Source: Xiphias gladius (taxonomy: Eukaryota > Chordata > Actinopteri > Istiophoriformes > Xiphiidae). Taken from it: a stretch of 64,000 nt of DNA. The stretch is from assembly GCF_016859285.1 (NCBI RefSeq), contig NC_053407.1, positions 23,081,215 through 23,145,214 of the forward strand, read 5' to 3'. Made by a program: the position numbers and the translations under genes. Shown here piece after piece: positions 38,201 through 47,829 of this stretch (the stretch's first letter is position 1; every line of letters starts with the position of its first letter). The notes beneath the pieces are model-generated. The model ran no database searches. It saw only the letters and a program-made list of their open reading frames with translations, and had not been told where the DNA came from.

Positions 38201-39641
38201 CAACACTGAAGACGGTTTTCCATTCCTTTTAACCGACAGTGTTCTCCTGTCATTGAGCTGGACATCACGGCGGGCCAGCTCGGTGGATGGGCTTTAATTT
38301 GATGTATGCCGTGGTCAGTGTTGTAAGATGTATTTTGACTGACTGGAATTATTGCCACATGCTACTTATGCAAATCCTACAAAAAGTTGCGTCATATTGA
38401 AAAATTTAGCATCATGTCAAATTCACGTCGCATCCTGACACACCCATGCTGTCATCACCATCTGTGTGGAAAAGCTCCTCTGGTAGTTTACACACAGTTA
38501 CTTTACATTACGCACGAAGTATGTTACACAACTAACTTAACAAATCATTTCAGAGAAAATCGGAATTTGGTCACACAGCGTTATTCAAAATTAATGTGGG
38601 GATACGCACATATAAGTCTGCAGAGGACAATGCCCCAACACACTCACACACGCAGTTTGATTTTCATGGAAGCACTGTCCCCACCACAGTGAACTGCTAC
38701 ATACCACTACAACTGCACACACACACACACACACACACAAAATTTTATCCACCCTTGCTGTTCCTGTTTTATATGGGATTCTGACCCTAAAAGGTCAAAC
38801 TAGTCAAGTTATGTTAATGCAATGATTGTTCGAATAATCGTTTAGTCAGTCAGCAGGACATTTCCAGCAAATGTTATGACCAATTTGATTCATTAGCTAA
38901 ATTGTCCTAGAGAAAAGATGGAAACATTTGCTGTTTCCAGCCTTCAGACGTCCTGCTGTTCTCAGTTTTATATCACTTTACCAGTTTTTCCAACTTCTCT
39001 TTGAACATGCAGCACAGATAAAGTTAAAATATCCTGTGACCTAACATTATGGTGATTGTGTTTGGATGTAAGAAGAGAGCAGAAACTGCCAGTTTGGCAG
39101 TTTCTGCAGTAGAGCTTTATAGAAAAATAATGTACAGTGGCTAAAGCTGGTTATTTATTTATTTCATTTAATGAAAGAGGACATCACAGCGAGACTGACA
39201 GTAAGAGAGTCCTCGCCAAGGGAAAAAAAAAGTCTATCTGGTCTGCACAGATGTTTTAGCTGGAAGCTCTGCCTCTATTTCTTGGCCAAATGCATCTAAA
39301 TGAATCCTTGAGCATTCCTGATGGGATTACTGGGCCAGGTACCATCCACTGGTCAGAAGAGAGAGAGATAAAGAGAGAATGAGTCAGGGTGAGCATGCAG
39401 CACAGCCTGCTTGTTTTCACGTCTCGCGCTGCGTGCTTGAGCAGATTTGCCTTGATAAAAGATAAAGGCTCTTTGATAGTCTGCAGGTGCGCTGCTTTAA
39501 TGAGCTTTACCACCACTACCCCCTTTCTTCCCTGCAAAAACGCACCACAGATGCACATCTGCACATCTGTCATTCGATGCGCTGCAGCATCTCCCTAACC
39601 TCTCCTCCCCCCCCTCCCTGCCTGTCACTCATCCCCAGGCG

Positions 39642-39672
<31 letters not shown>

Positions 39673-40993
39673 CCCTCACAAGCCGCACATCACCCACCAC
39701 AACGTTTGAGGAACTAAAGCGACGTCAGTGCACTCGCTATTGAATGAAATAGTTTTCCTGTATTGATACAGCTTTCCTGGCTCACTGAATCCAATTGAGC
39801 TGTCCAAAAAAACATCCAAACCCCACCCACTCGGGGCATTCCATGCAGGCTAAAACAAACGCTCAGAAAAATGGAAAAAAAAAAAAAAAAAAAAGTACAG
39901 TAATTCAGATGCAAGTTGGCCTGCTCACAGCCTGTTAGAGGCACGTTGCAGAAAGAAAGAAACAGAGAGAGACAGACAGAGAGAGAGGGATGTTAGGTGT
40001 TTGTTTGTGGGCACTTCTTTCCCCTCATTCAGAGCCTAAGGTGCCAGGGGAATAGCTTGATGACGTGGGTTGTGGCCAGGGCAGGAAACATGGGGAGGAA
40101 CTTGTGGCTTTATATTAAGTGCTGGGGCGGTTCGCAGGAAAAGATAACCTGTTTCTGTTGATATAGCAAGGAAGTGTGAATTCTTGGCACATGTGAGATG
40201 TCGCAGAGAGGAACAGGCCATCGATGCCTTCCACGTCTGATTAACTGGCTTACTGGAATTTCCTTGAGTTCACTGTGGTTTTGTTTGGGTGGCTGTGATG
40301 GAGTGTTGGAGTGTTACTGGAATGCTTTCAGGGACATTCCTGCTGTAACAGAAAAGGTGTTTGCAAGGAGCTATACTGTTGCATTGGAGTGACCGCATAG
40401 TCTAGTCTTATCAGTGACATCTTGAATAACTGACCCTGTTATCTGTGGTCATTTTTTTTTTTTTTTTTTTTTTTATGCTTACAAATAAACAGTTTAGTTT
40501 AAGCAGACATACTTTAGATTATGAGACAACTGTGTAAAAGAATTGTTCAGCCATTAGTCAGTGCTGATGAGCCACTTCAAAAGAAATAACATGGAGGGAT
40601 TCTGTATTATCTGTCAAGGGGTTAAGGGAAAGTCAAAGGCAAGAAATAAGGCAAAATGTGTTAAAGACAAACTTTGCATTTCTAGAATTCAGCTCGATAT
40701 ATAATTCATAAAGAAATTTCTCAGACGTATACAAACGGCAGAGCATTTTGCAGCCACTGTGTGTAATTATTACATCAGTGGGGTGAGACTGTACCTCCCA
40801 TTGCCTGAAGAAATAAAGAAATGCCTGTGTTGAACTTGAGTAATAACAGGGTTTCTTTTTTTTTTTTTTTTTTTTACACCAGTCGCTTCACTGTGCATGT
40901 GCTCACTGTATAGTGTAGAAAATCTAGTTTATTTAAAATACTGTACCTGTGGCATTGGATCAGCCTTTGCAGCCATGCAATGCTCCGGCTTAG

Positions 40994-40994
<1 letters not shown>

Positions 40995-41030
<36 letters not shown>
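40995..41030. repeat. (CA)n microsatellite
   Basis: Eighteen perfect CA units, the longest of the CA runs in the intergenic region. Confidence 0.97.
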
Positions 41031-41031
<1 letters not shown>

Positions 41032-41424
41032 CCCATCAGCATCAGCATTCGTGGCTGGAATTATTACACTTCCCTGAGCTTTGCTTTATTGTCATATATT
41101 TAGTATAAACATTGTGAATCATTTCTTGCCCATCCTTTGTGCAACCTACTTGTTCTCACTTACCTCAACTACAATATAAAATAAATGTAGTTTTTATTTT
41201 CTCAGAAAGTCTTAAATAATTTTAATCATAAAAAACAATCAGTTTAATTGTCATACTTGCATGACAAAAATACTACATTTAAAGGCAAAGTCGCAAGTAC
41301 CTTTTTTAGGATTATAAAAATTACTTTGCATAGAGGAGTGATAGCTTCTTATTCAAAGTAGATAACACTGTTGCACACTGGGTATTGCAGCCTTGGTGAA
41401 ACACACACTTCCTCCTCTTCTGCT

Positions 41425-41552
41425 CCATCCAATCAATCAGTCAACCACACAGACACCCAGCCGGCCGTTCAGCCAAATAGTCAGCCAGCGAGCCACCTAG
41501 TCAAGCACTCAGTCAGACACCCAGTCAGTCAGTCAGTCAGTCAATCTGTCTG
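41425..41552. repeat. Degenerate CAGT/CAGC tandem repeat
   Basis: Tetranucleotide-phased CAGT, CAGC and CAAC units degrade toward the left and become perfect (CAGT)n at about 41,523-41,541. The gradient suggests a tract that has decayed from one side. Confidence 0.8.
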
Positions 41553-43199
41553 CTATTTGGGCAGGGTGGAGGCTCGTAGACGGGCCCTTTGTCTGAGCAG
41601 AGAAGCCCCAGACACAACAGTGGCCAGCCCCGGCCCCTCACAATGGCCCTCCAAACAAAGGCCCACACACTGGGACAATGGGCCGGGCTCAGAGTGGGGG
41701 TGGACGGCTGAGCTGAGGTTACCCACCTGCACACTTCAGAACCGGACCCCCCCCCCTCTTCCTCCCTTTACGCTCACACACACACACACACACACAGCCC
41801 CAACCTCTCCAGCTTTAAAGTACTTGCTGCAGGTGTCTTCATGTGTCAGTGGCACGAGGGGGAGGCGGGGAGATGCCGTGTAGTGAAAGTATTCATTTGG
41901 GTATTTTATAGCAGAGGATGTGCCATGACAGAGACAGAGACACGTGTAGTAAAGGTACCGCAGGTCAAAGATTAGCCAGCCATGGATTAGGGCTCTGCTG
42001 TCGGCTCACGTCATACACATGACAAGATATTTTTATGTAAAAATAAAAAAACAATATGGCAAGTTCAATTAGAGCAAAAATAGCTTTGTTCTGAGGGAGT
42101 AAAGTGACCACTAGGTTGTAACTTTTAACTTTTTTCTTCAGTTTAATACGATTTTAACAAACAGGATCTCGTCATTACATAGAAGAACAAAACCAGCAAT
42201 TATATAAATGAATTTAAAATATAATAGATTCACTGCAATATATTTTTACAAATGTTGAGTTCCCAATCATAGACTTAAATAGGAGGTACAAGAATACACT
42301 TCCTATGATGAATGCAATTCCACCACTAAACATAGAACATTTTACAAAAATGTATTTTTTTCCCTTCATTTGCTAAAAATAAATGTAGAAACCCTGTAAG
42401 TGGCAGGAAAAAAATTTAGGATGAAAATAGAATTGAAAACACACAACGTAAGACACATAATAGCAAACACACTCACTTGCTCACATACACTCATACTCCC
42501 ACACACACACACACACACACAGACATACAGACAGATGCTACTGTGGCCGGTAAAATAGTAAAATTAATTTAAATTGCAGTATTTTACCTTGCAGTTGAGG
42601 ATCGTATTCTGAGCTCATAGCACTTACATTTTTTTTTTTTTTTCCATGAAAGCCATTCCCATGATAAGTTACTGAATGTCACTGGCTGCAACAAGTGGTC
42701 TGCTTTCCCCATTCTCCTTTTCATTGGAGGACCAGAGTGTCAATCATCAGCCCGCTCAAAACGCTTGTGGATTCATATTGGGAGTGTCACTGCATTGTAC
42801 CAGGATACTTGCAAGCACAGAAATCCTCTCTGCTCTTCCTGAAGTGCGTTTTGGACATTAATAGTGATAGAGAAATTTTGATGCTATGTTTTTTCTGCAG
42901 TTATTTTCTTTGGGATAGCTCGGCAACTGTTTTAATTGATAAAACCAAAAACTCTGTGTTTACACCTAGTGTAAAAAGCAACCACAAGTCAGACAGATTT
43001 AATTTTCTCTTTTAATTGATTGCAACACATTTTATAACCACACATTACAAAATGCACATCAAATATTTTTTTTATCAGGCTCAGTTTGCAACCTTATTGA
43101 TAAGAAAAAAAAAAAAACTACCAAAAATATGCTTTTACAAAATAAGACAATTATAATAAAGTAAATGCCACTTTGGATAACCGTAATCAAAAACCCATT

Positions 43200-43205
43200 T
43201 TTATT
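43200..43205 (-). terminator. cdkn1b: Candidate polyadenylation signal of cdkn1b
   Basis: AATAAA on the minus strand, 1.48 kb into exon 3. Several A-rich stretches nearby make the exact cleavage point uncertain. Confidence 0.5.
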
Positions 43206-44069
43206 CTACATAAAAAAAGCTTGACATAAATAAGTTAGTATAATTTCTCAGTGTTTTTACAAAATTATGTACATAGGTACATTGCAAAGATTTACACAAA
43301 TACACAGGCATGGTGACTGCACTTCTGAGACAAGCTGTTTTCTCTCTCCATCCAGGTGTACACTGGTCTCTTTGAATATGACCCACACTTTAGGCGAATA
43401 AAGGGAAGCTTTTAGATGCTCACATTTGCATCGTCAGCAGGCTAACAACATTGGTGAAGAAAAAAAAAAATGAAAAAAAAAATACAAACATCAATGGAAA
43501 TTTAGGTCTAGGTTATCACAAAGTAATACAATGTGAAGTCAACTAAGAAGCACAGGCAGTGTTGGCAACCATACTGAAGCAACCATGTATTTGGTATTGT
43601 AGGACATTCAACCCTTATTAAAAAAAAAAACAATAGAAAACCTCCTCTCTGAAGAGCATTAAGGCTGATGAAACAATAGGAATACAGTCAGGGAAAGGAT
43701 GACTCTACAACACAACCTGTGCAGTTTGTACGGTCTTTGTCCTTCAATATCTGAGTACCTCACAACTCCAGAGGAAATCAAACACACCATGACAATGTGG
43801 CTGAGGTGTGCAGGAGTACTTGAGAGAAAGGAAGAGAAAAAAAAGAAAAGAAAAAAAACCCCCATCATATTCCAGATTTCTATTGATGCTAAAAGCACCT
43901 ATCACAAAAATAAATAGGACTTTCTTCAAATCACTCTAACAGAAATATTACTCTCTTTTTCTGTGTTGATTTCCTGGGGAAAATAGATCTGTATAGAGGG
44001 AACCTCCACTTGGTGACACTGAAATGACCATAGGAAGGAAAAAAAAAAAAAACCAAAAAAAACAGATGA

Positions 44070-44076
44070 GCTACAT
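44070..44076 (-). promoter_or_regulatory. cdkn1b: miR-221/222 seed-match site 3 in cdkn1b 3' UTR
   Basis: The mRNA reads ATGTAGC, a 7-mer match to nucleotides 2-8 of the miR-221/222 family. It is the most distal of three sites. miR-221/222 repression of p27 is well established in mammals; use of this site here is inferred. Confidence 0.5.
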
Positions 44077-44363
44077 TTGTACCATTCTTCACTGCTGAGT
44101 TAGGAAGATGACGGAGTGAAGATACACTGTTAAGAAACTGTCAGAAGCCATGATTTTGTTTTACATGTAGCAATTAGGGACCGTGTCAAAGTCACACTGC
44201 CTTTCAGAAAATAAAATAAGAAAAAAAAAAAAACCACCAAAAAAAAAAAACAAACAGCATTTTGGAAACATGTATCAAACTACACTGCAATTCTTCAAGT
44301 CAAATCAAAATTCACACCTTTTTACATAAAGGATTTGTTTTCAAATCATAATGTTATCTTATG

Positions 44364-44371
44364 TGCTACAT
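44364..44371 (-). promoter_or_regulatory. cdkn1b: miR-221/222 8-mer site 2 in cdkn1b 3' UTR
   Basis: The mRNA reads ATGTAGCA, a full 8-mer seed site (match to positions 2-8 plus A opposite position 1). It lies about 310 bases into exon 3. Confidence 0.6.
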
Positions 44372-44385
44372 ACGGAGAGAAATAT

Positions 44386-44424
44386 AATATAATATATATA
44401 TATATATAGATATATATATATATT
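44386..44424. repeat. (TA)n tract in cdkn1b 3' UTR
   Basis: Alternating TA units with a single central GA break are self-complementary in the mRNA and could fold into an A/U hairpin. The tract directly abuts the Pumilio motif and separates two miR-221/222 sites. Confidence 0.9.
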
Positions 44425-44432
44425 TATTTACA
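44425..44432 (-). promoter_or_regulatory. cdkn1b: Pumilio response element in cdkn1b 3' UTR
   Basis: The mRNA strand reads TGTAAATA, matching the consensus UGUANAUA for PUM proteins. It lies between miR-221/222 sites 1 and 2. In human cells PUM1 binding to the p27 3' UTR opens RNA structure so that miR-221/222 can act, so the arrangement is likely functional. Confidence 0.6.
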
Positions 44433-44482
44433 CACAGGTAGTAAAAAAGGAGCAAAAAAGGAAATCAAACCTAATTGCACAC

Positions 44483-44490
44483 TGCTACAT
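44483..44490 (-). promoter_or_regulatory. cdkn1b: miR-221/222 8-mer site 1 with extended pairing
   Basis: The mRNA reads ATGTAGCA. Complementarity extends upstream: over positions 2-16 of miR-221-3p (known sequence), 14 of 15 bases pair, with a single mismatch at position 11. It is the most stop-proximal of the three sites, about 190 bases into exon 3. Confidence 0.65.
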
Positions 44491-44681
44491 TGACTGCTTT
44501 TAGAGGCAGTAACTTTTAATTGAGTGCCACAACTTTAGTGTTTCTATTCAGTGCTTCAACAGCGTCCTCCCCCGTCTTCAGGAGAGTTGATATGTTTCTG
44601 ATGCTGTGTAGTTCCTCTTCCAATAATCGGCCAACACTGAGTTTTCCCCCACATAAAAAAAGGGGACTTACATCTTCGGCT

Positions 44682-45340
44682 CTGCGGGACAAATAAGATG
44701 ACAAGGAAGAAAAGAAAAGAAAAAAAAAAACAGGTATTAGGTTAAGACTACATTTTTGACACTGAGCATCATGCAACATGCAGGAAACGTTTACAAACAA
44801 ACTGAGCATGGGCGGTAATTTGTGCAGAGTTTCACTTGACATGTGGAAAAATAATTATTGCTCTATGTCCTTTAGTACGTTGGACAAAAGGAGGATTAAC
44901 TCGAAAGCATCAAGACTTTACCTCCAAAAAAAAAAAAAAAAATACAGTGGCAAACACACGAATACACTGCAAACCGTCCAGCAGGTGTTGTCTTTCTCCA
45001 GTGATAGTTTTATTATATAACAGTACTGATGCAACACTTGTTTGTTCGTTCATTCAAATGACTCTAAGAAATTATAAAATAGCGGAAGGTGTGATTCTAC
45101 ATCAGCACTTTCCCAGTCTTAGATTTTATACTTATACCTTTTTTTTTTTAGGTGGTTGGTGCCATAAGGCAAAAACAACAACTACCAGGGATGTTTAAAA
45201 AATAAAAAAATAAAAAAAGGGGGGGGGGATATTTTCAGAGAACCATTAACTCCTTCCTCAAAAACATCTTTAGTACATATTTCAGTGAACTAAAAAATAT
45301 TTACCGTCCCTTAAAAGACTTGACTGCTCTCCACAAACTT

Positions 45341-45398
<58 letters not shown>

Positions 45399-45628
45399 TG
45401 TATATAAAATGTGTGTGTTCTACTAAAGGGCACGATTTGGTGTTTGTCTTCCACCGCGGCTCCTGACAGTTCACATGCTGCCACGACAATACAAATTTCA
45501 TGCCTGTTCCCCTCCGCCGCGGCCAACGAGCGCGCTCGATTTCAGACCTGCACGGCAGAGACAGATGTGTGTGTGTGTGTTGTAACATTTGCGTGCGGCG
45601 TGTTGTGCAGCACTCACACACACACTCA

Positions 45629-45660
<32 letters not shown>

Positions 45661-46466
45661 CCAGCCCCTTCCCGTCCCTGCTCTGCTCCGAGCTGAGGGC
45701 AGTGGCTGCTGACGTGTTACTACTACACTGTTGTTCAGCACTTGTTGTTTACAGTTTAGTCGGAAACCCGGGCTCAGCCGTGGCAGGCAGCGGTTGTAGT
45801 AAAAGGTGTAAATGTGCAACCACGCTTTATTTTCGGCTTCCTCCCCGTTTTCACTCTAAACTCCCCCTCGCATCGATCGCAGCAGCGTCCAAACAAGCCT
45901 GAGTGCAAATAAATAAATAAATAAATAAATAAAGAGTAGAAAACAACTGGAGGCTTCGGTTCACTCTAGCAACCGCGTTTTGACTCCCACTACTACTATT
46001 TGTACTAGCATTCAGTGAATGGGACCAGCTGACAGGGGCTTTGAAGTGAAACACACAAAGAGCAAAGTATCTTGGTCGAGAAGGCTGCGGACTCGTTGAG
46101 AGTCCAAAAATGAAAATGACCATTTCGAGCTGAACTGCAAAACGGGGTCGCACCAAGGATTCCACCCGAGAGTAGGGAAATTACACTATTTGCTTTTTTC
46201 TTTTTTAAATCAAAAATCAGAAATGGACTACTCTGTCTGTTTGCAGCTGGACTCCGAGGCAAACAAGAGGAGGCTGGAAGAAATGGGGACGTGTAGTCTG
46301 CATTTTCTAAGACGAGGCTGGTAAACAACCAGCTGCAGTCACACCATGTGGAAGCCCGTATGGAGAGAATACATTGAATTTAAATTTAAATTAAATTTAA
46401 AAAAATAATAATATAATAAAAATCACTATTTTGAAAAGGTCGCATCAGTCAAAAGTAGTAGCTTAC
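44682..46466 (-). other. cdkn1b: cdkn1b intron 2 (inside the 3' UTR)
   Basis: A 1.8-kb GT-AG intron between the short 3' end of exon 2 and the UTR exon. It contains a (CA)n tract at 45,349-45,395, a CA/GA compound tract at 45,615-45,660, (AAAT)n at about 45,907-45,932 and an A/T palindromic patch at about 46,375-46,430. The open frames seen here come from the CA/GA tracts. No RNA gene was recognised. Confidence 0.65.
45349..45395. repeat. (CA)n microsatellite with inverted flanks
   Basis: A perfect CA run whose left flank TTTATATATACACAC is inverted at the right as GTGTGTATATAAA, giving a potential stem around the run. Confidence 0.95.
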
Positions 46467-46478
46467 CGTTCGTCGTCC

Positions 46479-46594
46479 TCACGTTTGTCTCTTGGGACTG
46501 GTCTTTCTGGGTGTGTGTTCTGCAGAGTGGCTCAGACCTGGACAACTAACCTCATCTGAGCTGGTGTGTGACCTCTTGTTTTGGGCCGAGGGGT
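46479..46594 (-). CDS. cdkn1b: cdkn1b exon 2: p27Kip1 C-terminal part
   Basis: The acceptor TTTTGCAG joins in phase to exon 1, creating Asp148. The exon encodes DPSAQNKRSH, then SAEHTPRKTSPKRQT and a TGA stop. QNKR completes the bipartite nuclear localisation signal with KRP from exon 1. HTPRK corresponds to the human Thr187 phosphodegron (CDK2 site read by SCF-Skp2), here Thr175. The ending RQT matches the human C-terminal Thr198 context. The donor ACG|GTAAGC lies at 46,467/46,466, 12 bases after the stop. Together with exon 1 this gives 185 residues against 198 in human. Confidence 0.93.
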
Positions 46595-46913
46595 CTGCAA
46601 AAGCAAAGTTTACCGTCAGTGGGAAATCTGGCGCAAAAGAAACAGGTCGAGAGAAAAAAGAGGGGAAAAAAATTACGCTCCCAGTTTTTAACGTTCACGT
46701 TACATGCCTCCCCGCGCTTTAAGACGCCAAATTCTAATTCTCCTCCATCTTTCCCCTTTTTAACAGCTTATTACATTTGATTTTCGGGGCACCGGAGCCT
46801 GGCGAGCCAAATTAGCGCCCCTGCCGTCGACACGCGAAGCCCCGGCCCGGCTACCCGTTACACAGAAAAGCAGTCGGCGGAAACCGGAGCTACCCCGGTT
46901 CGAGGTCTAGTAC

Positions 46914-47355
46914 CGTGACACGCGGGTCTCTTCCTCAGCCCGGCGCACTGCTCCGTGCACTCCATCTGCCCGTCGGGCCGCGCGCTGTCGTCGCTCGGGG
47001 CCACCACGACACAGCTGTGATTCCCGTTTAGATCCACATTGTTATTCCCGGCGGAGCAGACGCCCTTCTCCCTCCGCAGCGGCCGGGTGTAGAAATCCGG
47101 GACGTCCCTGCAATCCACTAATTCCCACTCGAGCCTGTCGTTGACCAGCGGCGTGTGATTGGCGAAGTCGAAGCCCCACTTGGCGGAGGCAGTCTCTTCC
47201 ATCTCCCGCAAATGTCCCTTTAAATCCCTCTTTAACTCTTCGTGATCCACCGAGCCGAAGAGGCTCCTGCAGGCTGACGGTTTCGGGTGATCCGCCAGCC
47301 GCGGGTCCGTCCGCTCCAGCGTCGGGCTCCCGTTCGAAAGTCGCACATCTGACAT
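46914..47355 (-). CDS. cdkn1b: cdkn1b exon 1: cyclin-dependent kinase inhibitor p27Kip1
   Basis: The ATG at 47,355 opens MSDVRLSNGSPTLER. p27 binds cyclin A/E-CDK2 and cyclin D-CDK4 in the nucleus and holds cells in G1. The kinase-inhibitory domain is clear: cyclin-binding ACRSLFG (28-34), the linker helix HEELKRDLKGHLREMEE, the CDK2-binding KWGFDFANHTPL (59-70), and the 3-10 helix DFYTRP (87-92) that enters the ATP cleft. Ser10 in NGSP is retained. QCAGLRKRPA near the end is p27-specific and rules out p57 (cdkn1c) and p21. Tyr89 matches human Tyr88, but human Tyr89 is Thr90 here. Human Thr157 (Akt site in KRPAT) is Cys146. The donor CACG|GTACTA ends the exon at 46,914 in phase 1. The gene faces the kcnq1-like gene tail to tail. 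Confidence 0.96.
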
Positions 47356-47424
47356 CTTTTTTTTCTCCCCCCCCCCCTCGAAGAAAGACGCGATTTCTCA
47401 AACGGGCCGGGGAGCGTCCAGTTT

Positions 47425-47517
47425 TCACAAGAAACACGCGCCGCTCAAAAACAACGGGTATCTCCTCGTCGCGGAGCGGGATCCAAAACAAGCGTGAGAC
47501 GGCTTAATGCCATGCAT
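47425..47517 (-). other. cdkn1b: Upstream ORF in cdkn1b leader (30 codons)
   Basis: An ATG-initiated frame starting MHGIKPSHACFG and ending SGACFL stops 69 bases before the p27 start codon. Human CDKN1B mRNA also carries a conserved uORF, of 29 codons and in a similar place, that controls p27 translation through the cell cycle. Length and spacing match. A second ATG lies 4 bases downstream in another frame (22 codons), and a further 25-codon uORF occupies 47,504-47,581. Translation of the peptides is inferred. Confidence 0.6.
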
Positions 47518-47714
47518 ACGTCGAGCTGGAGGAGGTAACGGCCGCGGCGTCGTCGAGCCCAACGTCGTCTCCGCGGACCATCCAAACAAAGTGCACAGGG
47601 ACTGAAGCCGCTCTGTCAATTTCGTCCCGTAGTGAGAGAAACTGCAGACAAACCTTCTCAGTACCCAATATGGCGATTGAGAGATATGCTTGGGATTGAG
47701 AGGGGAGCTTGACT

Positions 47715-47781
47715 TTGGGGAGGGGGGGGGGGTGGTGGTGGGGGTGGTGGGGGTGTACGGGGGGGGTGGGGAGGGGGGTGA
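47715..47781. promoter_or_regulatory. cdkn1b: G-rich tract at cdkn1b promoter/5' end
   Basis: About 65 bases made almost only of G runs (G3-G10) split by T or GT on the plus strand, so the coding strand is C-rich. The sequence could form G-quadruplexes or bind Sp/KLF factors. It lies just downstream of TATA-like and CCAAT motifs, at the expected transcription start. Confidence 0.55.
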
Positions 47782-47795
47782 TTGACACACAGAGC

Positions 47796-47804
47796 TATTT
47801 AAAT
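47796..47804 (-). promoter_or_regulatory. cdkn1b: TATA-like box of cdkn1b
   Basis: ATTTAAATA on the coding strand, 17 bases downstream of a CCAAT box and about 440 bases upstream of the start codon. Position and spacing suit a core promoter; no transcript start data are available. Confidence 0.4.
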
Positions 47805-47820
47805 GTGGAGAAGGCCGCTC

Positions 47821-47825
47821 ATTGG
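47821..47825 (-). promoter_or_regulatory. cdkn1b: CCAAT box of cdkn1b promoter
   Basis: CCAAT in the context GGCCAATGAG on the coding strand, in an otherwise GC-rich region. Human CDKN1B transcription depends on an NF-Y/CCAAT plus Sp1 arrangement, so this is a plausible functional equivalent. Confidence 0.5.
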
Positions 47826-47829
47826 CCCG

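Larger units (their letters stand above)
35263..43190. other. Intergenic stretch between convergent kcnq1-like gene and cdkn1b
   Basis: No gene could be supported. It contains a CA microsatellite series (38,715-38,739; 39,652-39,672; 40,995-41,030; 41,775-41,796; 42,501-42,520), T/A runs (for example 40,452-40,474 and 40,856-40,875) and a degenerate CAGT tandem at 41,425-41,552. An open frame at 36,662-37,123 has no recognised domain and mixed codon use, so it is not called. No GPR19-type receptor frame is present, although GPR19 neighbours CDKN1B in human. Confidence 0.55.
43180..44681 (-). other. cdkn1b: cdkn1b exon 3, entirely 3' UTR
   Basis: A 3' splice acceptor (reverse-strand TTTGTCCCGCAG, preceded by a T/C-rich tract) ends next to base 44,681. 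The matching donor lies 12 bases after the stop codon in exon 2. Human CDKN1B likewise keeps its stop in exon 2 and has a non-coding exon 3. An AATAAA on the minus strand at 43,200-43,205 gives a UTR exon of about 1.5 kb. It carries three miR-221/222 seed matches and a Pumilio element, annotated separately. The stop-to-junction distance is too short to trigger nonsense-mediated decay. Confidence 0.7.

Noticed and set aside
45411..45902. Plus- and minus-strand frames of about 160 codons
   Set aside because: They are driven by CA/GA repeats inside cdkn1b intron 2, with no homology or splice logic.
46479..47355. Identity as cdkn1c (p57) rather than cdkn1b, prompted by the KCNQ1-like neighbour
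   Set aside because: QCAGLRKRPA, the NGSP N-terminus and the RQT ending are p27 features. There is no Pro-Ala repeat and no p57-type end.
47425..47790. Longer open frames (94 and 121 codons) in the cdkn1b leader
   Set aside because: Their first codons are GTG, not ATG, on the minus strand. Only the ATG-started 30-, 25- and 22-codon frames are kept as uORFs.
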